Below, one piece after another: positions 21,223 through 30,500 of a stretch of 35,857 nt of DNA; positions within the stretch are counted from its first letter, which is position 1, and each line of letters begins with the position of its first letter. The notes beneath the pieces are model-generated. The model had not been told where the DNA came from and made no database searches. It was given only the letters and a program-made list of their open reading frames with translations. Source of the DNA: a virus; the IMG/VR virus record IMGVR_UViG_3300005529_000074, positions 1-35,857 of that record, one strand, 5' to 3'. The position numbers and the translations under genes were made by a program.

Positions 21223-21467
21223 AGTCGCGTGATACTTTCTATAGGCTCGGCAATTGGGAATCGCAGTTATGCCCCGTGTGGCATATAAGACGAATAGGGT
21301 ATTTTGAACGAAAGGCATGGAACCTATTTAATCTTATCACAGGCGGCATAGTGCATTTTACTATGACCGAGTATATGAACACGGATAAGAGATTGCTCGA
21401 TGCCATAGCTCTATATAGTTCGGAGAAATCAAAGATTGATGAAGAGCAGCGCGGAGACAATGAATAA
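21219..21467 (+). CDS. Frameshift extension of tail assembly chaperone (gpGT-like)
   Basis: In the -1 frame codons run GTA-GAG-TCG-CGT from 21219 without a stop to 21465-21467 (about 81 residues after the shift: VESRDTFYRLGNWESQLCPV, then WHIRRIGYFERKAWNLFNL and on). The donor ends A-AAG-TAG: tRNA-Lys on AAG can slip back to AAA (21216-21218) while the stop codon waits in the A site. The in-frame ATG 21276 is not a likely start, as it has no ribosome-binding site. Its end overlaps the tape measure start (TAATG). Role: bridge between the tape measure and tail tube subunits. Confidence 0.68.
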   Translation, partial: VESRDTFYRLGNWESQLCPVWHIRRIGYFERKAWNLFNLITGGIVHFTMTEYMNTDKRLLDAIALYSSEKSKIDEEQRGDNE

Positions 21468-24400
21468 TGCCAACCGGAGCGGGTCCCAATGATACGATTC
21501 AAATTGATGTGCAAGCTGAGGTCAATCAGGCTGTTTCTGCACTTGAAAATCTGGCAAAGAAGCTTACCGATCTTAGCGGAGCCACTCGTCCATCTACAGA
21601 TGCCCTTGAGCGTACAGCCGGTTTTATTGATAATATAAAGAAAGCCGCCGATTCCGCTCAACCTAAAATAAAATCATTCACCGACCATATATTTAGCCTT
21701 AAGGGAGCCATATTAGGTTTACTCGGCGTTGGATCAGTCACCGCGCTTTTATATAAACTCACAAGCGCTGCTGGAGAGGAAGAGACATCCATTGCCCGCC
21801 TTACAGTTGCTCTTGCCAATGCCGGTACATCTTACGATAAAGTAAGGGACCATCTCGAACCTTACTTTAAGCAATTGCAAGCCACAACCACTTTTACAGA
21901 TGAAGAGGCAAGAGAGGCGCTTGCCCGGCTTACATTCACCACTCAGAACTATCAAAAATCCCTTCAAGCCCTTCCTGCTGTTATGGGATTTGCAGCCGCC
22001 AATTCTCTCGATCTATCATCAGCCGCGCGTCTTGTAGGTTCCGCAATAGAGGGGAATTTTATGATGATAGGCAGGTGGCTCCCTCAGCTTCGCTCCATGT
22101 CTCAAGCCCAGATTGACAATATGACCATCCAGCAAAAAGCTACGCTTGTTCTTGATTTGCTCAATAAGAAATATCAGGGACTTGCTGAGTATATGGCAAC
22201 TACATTCCCCGGCAGAATGCTCCGTGCGGAGCATGCCTTTAGCGATTTAGAAGAAGCGGTGGGGAGATTTATCACTGCCACCCCGGCCATAAATGCTGCT
22301 ATTGAAGTTGTTATATCACACTTTACGTCATGGACTGAGGCGCTAGATAAAGAGCGCGAGGGCATGGCAAAGACTATGGAATTTAATTTGAGAATTATTG
22401 ATATTGCCGAAGATATTGCATTGGGAATAAGTGTAGTTATTCAGAGTTTTCTTCTCCTTAAAGATACTGTCGAGGTTGTATGGCGGGCAATAGTAGTTGC
22501 ATTTGATACCATAAAAGCATCGGTAGGGTTTACGGTAAGTGTTCTCCTCACTGGACTTGGTTATTTAAGCAAGGGGCTTGAAGCAGTTGGGCTGGCCGCA
22601 AAGGGATCGGGAGATTCACTGGATAAAGCCTCTAAATTTATGATGGACATAGCAAAGTCAGGCAGAGACGAACTTGCTCCTGCTCTCGATGATCTTAAAT
22701 CTGCCTGGAATAATCTTACTACCGAATTTGGCTCCACAAAGATATATGACCGCGTAATAGAGATATTTAATGAGGTTAGGGATAGGCTAAAGGATATAAA
22801 AGTCAATGCTCCTGCGGTTGGAGAGCCAGGGAAGTATGCCGAAAGGGCATCAGCCCAAGTCGCACAGCTCAATAAACAACTCGATGATGAAATAAAGAAG
22901 CTCAAAGAGCAGGTTGAGACATTCGGCATGTCCAAGAAAGAAATTGCTCTTTGGGAAGCTGAGCAGCTTGCCGCTCAAGGTGTGGACAAAAACCGCATAG
23001 CTACCATAACAGCGCTAAAGATTAGGCTTGATGAGCTGCAACAAAGCCATGATGCGCTCATACGAGCATCGGAGAATATGAGAAAAGCCGATGAAGCTGT
23101 TACGGCTAACCTAGAAAAACAGCAGTCCATTGTCTCTTCTCTTGCTCTCTCATTTGATGATCTTGCAAAGGCTTATGAAGGAACCGGAAGGCGCATATCG
23201 CAATCGGATATCTCCAGTGTCATAGAATCCCAGCTCCGAAAACTGCAAGCCGAGTTTGAAAAGACTAAAGACGATATACAAAAAGCATTTGGAGGAACCG
23301 GCGACAGGCCATTCATTGATCCGCGCGCTATTGCTCTTACTGAGCAAGCATGGCAGCAGACGCAAATTAAGATGGCCGATATTCAAAGACAGGGCTATAT
23401 TCTGCAATTAAAAAATTCAGATGACTTTTTCGAAAGGATGAAAGGCTCTTTCCTTGAGTTTGCCGATTCCGTTAAGAGCGATACTCAAGCAATAGCTACG
23501 TTCTGGGGGAATGTTCTCTCTACAATGTCTCAGAATTTCTCTACACTGCTCTTTGATGTGGTTACGGGTAAGTTGCATTCCCTCCTCGATATTGCAAAGC
23601 AAACATTCCTTGCAATGGTCAAATCTGCAATAGATATGTTTGCAGCCATAGCAACGCAGAAATTCATTATAAATATAGCCGCTCAAATCTCCCCATCCTT
23701 TGCAGGACAGATGGCTCAGATGATTCCAGGGGTTGGAGCACAAGCCATTACTGGCGCGGATCAGGCCATAAAATCAATTACACCCTCCGTAATGGCCGGT
23801 TTTCTTAAATCCCTCTCCCCATACCTGCCAGCAATAGGGGTTGGAGTTTATGGGGCTTATAGCCTTGCTCAAGGGAATTTTATGCAAGGCATTGGAGGCA
23901 TAGCCGGAGCAGGATTGAGCGGCGCTATGGCAGCTGGATTGCTCGGAACCGCTCTTATGCCATTTGCCCCGCTTGTTGCAGTGGGTATTCCGCTTGTCGA
24001 GGGGCTGGTTGAGGGTTTGGTTGGCTTGTTTAAAAAACAGCCCTACTATGAAATAGACCTTGGACACCTACAGTCTACAGAGCTTAAGAGATTTGCCACT
24101 ATGGGAGATTTTCTTGCAGCTGTAGGGGATACATCAAGCGATATTGCAAAAAAGCTCGTTAAGATTTTTGAAGAGCATGGAGCAACAGCCGGGGCTGGTT
24201 CTCAATCCGTAAGAGACGCGCTACTCCAGGCAATAGACCAACAGTTTATTCAGCCCGTGCAATCTGCCATAAAGACTCTCCCGCAAAGTGTGGGAGACCA
24301 AATTATGGATGCCTTTCTCAATACTCCTATTGTATATAAAGGCGATCAGCTCACAATGAATCAGGTGGGAGATAAGATTGCAAAGGATGTGCAGAATTTT

Positions 24401-26200
24401 ATAAACACCGGATGGGCTTCCGCCGAACTTGAAGCTGCAATGCAGACATTTTGGAAATCGGCTCTTACATCCCTTGGAGTGCAGGCATCCAAAGCAAGTT
24501 CGCTTGTAGATGATATTTTCAAGGATTTCTGGACATCAAAAGATAAAGCGAAGATTGGGCAGGAAATGATAGCTACATTCCAGTCCTATGTAGCCGCTTT
24601 TAATCTCCTTAATAATAATGTTCAAGATGCGCTTCAAGGACAGATAAATCAGGCAATACAACTATCAAAAACCCTTGGATTTGCTGGGCTTCCTACGATG
24701 GCAGAGTTCGATGCAAAGCTAAGGCAGCTCATAGCAGATGCCAAAATAACTCCCGATACTATCGCTCAATTCCAGCAGCTCCACGATATACTCGCTTCGC
24801 TGCCTTCCGCGCTTGCCGCCGCTGTTGGCAGTCTCACAAGGTTTATAGATGATCTCAATGCCAAAATTACTGGGCTTGGCGGCACGGCAATTGATACTAC
24901 TTCATTTACACGAACCGCTATAGGAGCTATTGAAAACGCTCTTGCTCAAGGTGGTCTCTCTCTTGATGTAAGAGAGCAGCTGCTAAATCAAATGTCCGGT
25001 CTGGTGGACCAATTTGTCGCCGAACAACTCGCTCAGATGCAAAGGGCAAATGAGCAGATGATTGCTCAAGCCCAAGCACGCATAGATGCTCTTAATGCTG
25101 AGAAAACCAAGATTCAAGAGGCTTTTCAAGCGCGTATAGACGCTTTAAATAAAGAGCTTCAAATAGCACAGCAGTATCAAAGGCTTACTGAATCCATTAA
25201 ATCCGATATAGATAACATATTTAAATCCCCTAATGCGCCTCTAACCCCTACCGAGCAAATAAACAGGCTTCAAGCTGAGATAGATGCTGCCAAACAGCAA
25301 CTCTCTAAGACTACAGATGAGGCGCAAAGGCAAGCGATAATAGACCAGTTAAGGCAGTACCAAACTGAACTATTTGACCTTGCCGGTTCTGCATTCGGCT
25401 CTGGCACTCCAGAGATGCAGACCATATTTACGCAAGTTGCCGATGAACTCAATGCGCTCCTCAAAGAGACTCAAGATAAAGGCGATGATGCGATAGATAT
25501 TCAAAAACGTATAGATGCCAATACAAAGCAGATGAATGACCAGCTTGCCAATCTCGATCAGCAAATAGCCAAAGCCAATGCACAAATAGCCGCTCTGCAA
25601 GCTCAGGGTAATCAACTCCAGGGCATAGCAGCTGCGGAGGCAAGGCAGTATTATGAGTATATCCGTGCTGAGGCCATGAAAATACTCCAGGCGCGTTTAG
25701 ATGAACTTTCGCAAGCCTCTAAAACCTCCGTTATGTCTACTCAGCAGTATCAAAATGCCTCTGTATCTCTACTCACTCAAATCCGCGATATATTGGCCGG
25801 AACAAAGTCCGCTCAGCATGGGCTCACTGTTCCAAGCGGTGAGACGCTTCTTGCGTTTTTGCATGGTCCGGAGATGGTAGTACCTCATTCGGATTTTAAG
25901 CAAGCGATGAATTTCTATACAAGCTCAACCCTCAGCGCTCTTGGCGCTCTTTTGGGACGCATATTTGGAGTGGAAAATTCATCGCAAAACTTCTTCGGAC
26001 AAAGGATAGCGGAGGCAAGAACATCTCAAAGAGCCGTCTCTTCCGAAGCCAATATTCATCTCTATCTGCATTTTGATGGCAATGCTACTGCACAGGATAA
26101 GCAAATGGCATATAAAGAGATAGGGGCATATCTTGGTGAGTATCTGACAAAAGGAGAGGGCAGAAAGATATTGAAGCAGTTTAGAGAAGCAAATTATTAA
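21467..26200 (+). CDS. Tail tape measure protein
   Basis: 1,577 residues, the longest gene in the window. N-terminal coiled coil (EVNQAVSALENLAKKLTDLSG), a hydrophobic region near 85-105 (GAILGLLGVGSVTALLY), and TMP-like helical stretches (LARLTFTTQNYQKSLQALPAVMGFAAANSLDLSSAARLVGSAIEG). Several hydrophobic helices occur at about 700-860 (FAAIATQKFIINIAAQI; GIGGIAGAGLSGAMAAGLLGTALMPFAPLVAVGIPLVEGL) that may insert in the host membrane. A strong coiled coil lies at about 1185-1400, and the C-terminal GLTVPSGETLLAFLHGPEMVVPHSDF is common in tape measures. It sets tail length: at about 1.5 angstrom per residue, near 230-240 nm. Overlaps the chaperone by 1 bp. Confidence 0.93.
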   Translation: MPTGAGPNDTIQIDVQAEVNQAVSALENLAKKLTDLSGATRPSTDALERTAGFIDNIKKAADSAQPKIKSFTDHIFSLKGAILGLLGVGSVTALLYKLTSAAGEEETSIARLTVALANAGTSYDKVRDHLEPYFKQLQATTTFTDEEAREALARLTFTTQNYQKSLQALPAVMGFAAANSLDLSSAARLVGSAIEGNFMMIGRWLPQLRSMSQAQIDNMTIQQKATLVLDLLNKKYQGLAEYMATTFPGRMLRAEHAFSDLEEAVGRFITATPAINAAIEVVISHFTSWTEALDKEREGMAKTMEFNLRIIDIAEDIALGISVVIQSFLLLKDTVEVVWRAIVVAFDTIKASVGFTVSVLLTGLGYLSKGLEAVGLAAKGSGDSLDKASKFMMDIAKSGRDELAPALDDLKSAWNNLTTEFGSTKIYDRVIEIFNEVRDRLKDIKVNAPAVGEPGKYAERASAQVAQLNKQLDDEIKKLKEQVETFGMSKKEIALWEAEQLAAQGVDKNRIATITALKIRLDELQQSHDALIRASENMRKADEAVTANLEKQQSIVSSLALSFDDLAKAYEGTGRRISQSDISSVIESQLRKLQAEFEKTKDDIQKAFGGTGDRPFIDPRAIALTEQAWQQTQIKMADIQRQGYILQLKNSDDFFERMKGSFLEFADSVKSDTQAIATFWGNVLSTMSQNFSTLLFDVVTGKLHSLLDIAKQTFLAMVKSAIDMFAAIATQKFIINIAAQISPSFAGQMAQMIPGVGAQAITGADQAIKSITPSVMAGFLKSLSPYLPAIGVGVYGAYSLAQGNFMQGIGGIAGAGLSGAMAAGLLGTALMPFAPLVAVGIPLVEGLVEGLVGLFKKQPYYEIDLGHLQSTELKRFATMGDFLAAVGDTSSDIAKKLVKIFEEHGATAGAGSQSVRDALLQAIDQQFIQPVQSAIKTLPQSVGDQIMDAFLNTPIVYKGDQLTMNQVGDKIAKDVQNFINTGWASAELEAAMQTFWKSALTSLGVQASKASSLVDDIFKDFWTSKDKAKIGQEMIATFQSYVAAFNLLNNNVQDALQGQINQAIQLSKTLGFAGLPTMAEFDAKLRQLIADAKITPDTIAQFQQLHDILASLPSALAAAVGSLTRFIDDLNAKITGLGGTAIDTTSFTRTAIGAIENALAQGGLSLDVREQLLNQMSGLVDQFVAEQLAQMQRANEQMIAQAQARIDALNAEKTKIQEAFQARIDALNKELQIAQQYQRLTESIKSDIDNIFKSPNAPLTPTEQINRLQAEIDAAKQQLSKTTDEAQRQAIIDQLRQYQTELFDLAGSAFGSGTPEMQTIFTQVADELNALLKETQDKGDDAIDIQKRIDANTKQMNDQLANLDQQIAKANAQIAALQAQGNQLQGIAAAEARQYYEYIRAEAMKILQARLDELSQASKTSVMSTQQYQNASVSLLTQIRDILAGTKSAQHGLTVPSGETLLAFLHGPEMVVPHSDFKQAMNFYTSSTLSALGALLGRIFGVENSSQNFFGQRIAEARTSQRAVSSEANIHLYLHFDGNATAQDKQMAYKEIGAYLGEYLTKGEGRKILKQFREANY

Positions 26201-26273
26201 GGGGTGATCTTACATAAAGGCTACATCTTCTTTTATATCCTATACCATTGACACGCATCCATCTGAATATTCA

Positions 26274-26978
26274 TTGGATTGGCAGGCGGACAATATGGCT
26301 ATTCTTGATCGCCCTCAAATCTCATGGAGAAGTGCCGCTCTCGATGAGCAAATAATGGTTCTAGATTTGGGCGCATTATATTCCGATCCCCTTATTGCGC
26401 TCTATTACTCGAATCTTGACCATGTTCTTATAGAAGCCAATGACACTAACGCATGGGGTAGCTCAATATTTCCTTCTACTCAAGCCGATTTCGATTATGA
26501 CCCGGATTTATGTGTCTACCTCTCATCCCTACAGATAATAGGAGATGTAAGATATGTGAGAATAACCGTTCCCGTACAATCTACAGTTGATGGTGCAGAT
26601 TGGTATGAAATAGGCATTGTGGCTTTCCCTACGGATATTCAAGAGTTCAATCTCTCTAAAGAGCAGTTTGAGTGGCCTGTAGGGATTACAAAGACGATAT
26701 ACGAAAATGAAGTGGAGCTTATAGGCACTACTGACAAACAGCTTTTATCCTCTCTTCCTACCCTTACATTTCAACTCTCCGGCACTATGTCTCAAGACAG
26801 AACCTCCAGAGCTAAATTCAACAGCGTTTTTGCCAATCCATCGAAGCCTCTAATATTTGTGGACTTTGAGAAAACGGATTGGTCTTATTATCTTGGCAAG
26901 CGTTCATATCAAATAGATATGCCAAGACAAAATGCAGCCTTAATGAAAATTACAATAGGTTTTAAAACAATTGCTTAA
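26274..26978 (+). CDS. Tail tip protein (distal-tail-like)
   Basis: 234 residues from TTG 26274. The frame is open back to 26208 with coding-like residues (KATSSFISYTIDTHPSEYSL), and GGGGTGAT sits 5-8 bp before an ATA at 26214, so the true start may be a rare AUA codon. The sequence is beta-rich: an N-terminal domain with a 'VLDLGALYSDPLIALYYSN' strand pair and a 'WGSSIFPSTQADFDYDP' loop, then a second domain (FEWPVGITKTIYENEVELIG ... LTFQLSGTMSQDRTSRAKFNSVFANPSKPLIFVD). Position after the tape measure fits the distal tail protein slot. Family not recognised. Confidence 0.6.
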   Translation: MDWQADNMAILDRPQISWRSAALDEQIMVLDLGALYSDPLIALYYSNLDHVLIEANDTNAWGSSIFPSTQADFDYDPDLCVYLSSLQIIGDVRYVRITVPVQSTVDGADWYEIGIVAFPTDIQEFNLSKEQFEWPVGITKTIYENEVELIGTTDKQLLSSLPTLTFQLSGTMSQDRTSRAKFNSVFANPSKPLIFVDFEKTDWSYYLGKRSYQIDMPRQNAALMKITIGFKTIA

Positions 26979-26989
26979 AAGGAGGGTAA

Positions 26990-27520
26990 ATGAATATAAC
27001 CTTATGGAAAATCAAGAATTTCCCGCATATAGCAAGAGGGTATATGCGCATACTAAAAGACAAACTAAGCGGCGTATCGCATCCACAAGCTCGACTCTAT
27101 GCCGAGGTGTATAAGAATGGGGATCTCGCGGCAGACTTAGGCTGCATCTCTATTAATGTAGTGACCGATGCTTTTGCCTCGTATCTTGTGCAGTGCCTCA
27201 TAGGAGCGCAGTCTGCTGGTGTATTTAAGTATCATGGCTGTGGGACAGGAACGGGAGCAGAAAGTGCGGGCAATACTGCACTAAGCGCCGAAGTCGGCTC
27301 TCGTGTTATTGGCACTCAAGAGGTAGGAGCAAATTCTAAGCAATATAAGTCAGTAGCCCAAATTGCATTCTCAAGCAACTATGCCATTACTGAGCATGGG
27401 GTATTTTCGGCATCGAGCGGAGGCACTCTATTTGATAGAAGCGTTTTTGCAGCTATTAATGTTGATAGCTCAACTGAAATTAAGTTTACATTTACTGAGG
27501 ATGTTCCTTCGGGCAATTAA
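26990..27520 (+). CDS. Conserved tail protein
   Basis: 176 residues. The central motif VFKYHGCGTGTGAESAGNTALSAEVGSRVIGTQEV... SVAQIAFSSNYAITEHGVFSASSGGTLFDRSVFAAINV recurs in many phages as an uncharacterised tail or fibre-associated protein, with the pattern H-G-x-G-T-G ... L ... TEHG-F ... GG-L-DR-F. Beta-rich. GGAGGGTAA precedes the ATG. Lies in the tail-tip gene cluster, so a fibre or tail-tip structural role is likely. Confidence 0.65.
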   Translation: MNITLWKIKNFPHIARGYMRILKDKLSGVSHPQARLYAEVYKNGDLAADLGCISINVVTDAFASYLVQCLIGAQSAGVFKYHGCGTGTGAESAGNTALSAEVGSRVIGTQEVGANSKQYKSVAQIAFSSNYAITEHGVFSASSGGTLFDRSVFAAINVDSSTEIKFTFTEDVPSGN

Positions 27521-27531
27521 GTCTCTACACA

Positions 27532-30500
27532 ATGGCACAATTTATCTCACGCTTTGTATCATTTGCAAAGGCAACAGTAAACGGCGATCAGGTCATAGCG
27601 CACGGGCTTGGAGAATCGCCCAAGGCTATTTTATTCTTTACTACCGGAGTTGCATCTGTATCGGGGAGCGTAGATACAAAATCTCGAATGTCTTTTGGGT
27701 TTGCCACTGCTCCTGCTAACCAATATTCCGCATCTGGCGGCTCTTCCAATAACGATTCTCCCACTCAAGCGGCAAGGCGCATAGGCGCTCACACACTTAT
27801 TATTAAAGGCGCTCCTACAACTGGCATTGTAGGAATTGCGGATTTAAAATCATGGGATGCCACTAATTTTACAATCACATGGAGTTCAAACGGCACTCCG
27901 GCATGTATAGTCCACGCACTTGTCCTCGGCGGCTCTGATTTGCAGGTTAAATGCCTTAACTGGCAGCTTCCCACAAGCGCTCAAGGGGCCTCAAAGTCCA
28001 TAACAGGCGCTGGTTTTAGTCCCGATGCCGTAATACATATTTTTGTAGGCGGCGTTACATCTCTTGATACCAATGTTGCTAATAATGGCATAGGCATTGG
28101 AGCAATGGATAAAAATGGCAGTCAATTCTCTTGCTCTATACTTGATCTCAATGGGGTTACTACTTCAGACGCTCAAAGGTCTCTTGTCACTGATTACTCT
28201 ATTTCTATGATAGACCAGTCCCTTTCTATTGTAGCCAATGCACAATTTAGTTCTATGGATGCCGATGGATTTACGGTCACGTGTCCGGTAAGGGCTGGCT
28301 CAGCATATCAAATAGCCTCTCTTTGTCTGCGCGGGATAAATATAAGGATAGGCAATTTTCTTAAAACTACCGGCTCCGTGCCTCCAGACCCTGGATATGT
28401 GGAGCAAGCCATTCCAGTTGGATTTAAAACGCAATCTATTTTATTTTTCTCTCACTGTGCTTCAAGCGCTGGTGCTCTATCCCATGCCCGCATATCAGCC
28501 GGCGGAGCTGATGATGCTGGACATGAAGGGTCTGACCTTTGCACAATGCAAGATGGAGCAAACCCTTCTAATTCCAAATCCGTCTCCAAGAACGATAAGG
28601 CTTTTATGGTCGCTGATAATACGAGCGCCAATATCGAGGCGGAGTGCGACTTCGGGAGCGCGGATTTTCAAAACACATATATTCGATGGACTACAAATAA
28701 CGGCGTTGCTACCCAAATTGCCTATATTGCTCTATCGAAATATGTAACTGTAGTGGATGCTCCAGTAGGCGGTTCTATTCCTATAAGCGGGGGTGTATCC
28801 AGAGCAAAGATAGTCAATCAAAGCGCGGGCGGTGGCTCAGTCCCGGTTGGAGGCGGCGTTTCTACAAAACGTGTGCTTACTATAAATGCAGGGCAGGGAA
28901 CAATACCCATTGCCGGTGCACTATCGAGGCTTGTAGAAAAGGATATCGGGCTTGGCTCTATCCCCATTTCTGGAGTGCTTCAACAATCCCCCATTTATGA
29001 ATGGTTTTGGTCCACCCATGACACTGATATTAGAACTCCGAATAAGGAGAAGAAAATACTCGTTGAGATAACATCCGATCCCAATTCTCTTCCAGCCAAT
29101 TCTCCCTCAGATAGAAGATACTCCAAAAGGCTTACCCCAAAATTCCCCGACCTTTCCAAAATAGCTACTCAGGATATTTTTGGCATTATCTCTTACGGTT
29201 CTATTGATATAGAGGTATCAAATATAGGGCAGGATGGAGAGCCGACTATAAATCCCATGTCGCGAGACCTCACGAATCTAACCGCAAGGGTATGGGAGGG
29301 CAATGGAGATTGGCAACTTAAATTTAGAGGCACTGTAAGAAAAGCAAAAATAGGCTCGATAAGCAATTTTACAATAGAGGATTTAAATATCCGATCCTTT
29401 TCTCAAATATATCCCCGAAGAATTATAGATACGACTCTTTTCCCTAAAACAGTGGACCAGGGGAGCATACAATGGATATTTGGAAGATGCGAGGGGCTAC
29501 TCTTAAAACTGGTCCATGTTGATAATGACAACCGTCAATATCGGTACTTAGTAGGAGAAGGGATTGGATTAAACGGCGGATATTTTGATAAAATATATAC
29601 TCTTTATAGAAACGACTCGGCTTTTTATGTAGCCACAGGAACAGTGCGGGGAGCTACTGCAAACACAATTACATTTGATTCAGCCGATAGGCAGTCAAAA
29701 GACTGGTATACATGGTGGTGGGTAGTAGTAACTGATTCTCTTGGCAATAAGCAAACAAGGTATTTAACTGGATACGATTCTACTACAAATACTGGAGTTG
29801 TGGATTCAAACTGGATTGTTATCCCTCAATCCGATGGCACGTGGACTTATGAACTAAAGCAGTGGCGGTTCTATATTGATCTGTCTACAAAATGCGCGCT
29901 TGTGGAACTGAAACAGTTTCAAAAAACCGGCTCTACAAATGATGTAATAACGGCGGATGTAGACGGCTTTCAAGAAGAGAAGAATTTTGCAAGGGCCGTG
30001 CAATCATTCCTCTCAAACGATACATGGGGAATGAATAGAGCAATAAATATTGAGATGTTTGATGAAGCAGCGGCAAGCCCCGATATTGCCTCACTCTCGT
30101 GCGAGGGATTTGTCGCGGATAGGAGAAGAACTGGAAATGCCGCTCAGGATATTCTTGCCGATCTTATGCGTCCTGGGAGAATGATATTTGAAGAAACGGA
30201 TGCTGGATTGGGTATAAAGATAAATTCCACACCTGGACAATCAAAAATCACGTATTCATATCAACGCTATCTGGTAAAGGATTCTTATGAAGGAGTGGAT
30301 TTTACCGACCTTGATCAGCGCATAAGAAATATTACAGTGCGCTATAATTTCTCTCATAAGAAAGATGATTTTATTGGCTCTTTTACAAGGGCCTCATCAG
30401 ATGCCGGTGTGGATACCGAGCTGCTTTTGCCCTTTACATACTCAAGCGCAGATGCTGATAGGCTCTTAGATATAGAGAGAAAACTGCAAAGAGCAAAAAT

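Noticed and set aside
21276-21467. Independent 63-residue gene
   Set aside because: Its frame is open upstream to the end of the chaperone gene, and the A-AAG-TAG context favours a frameshift extension over an independent start.
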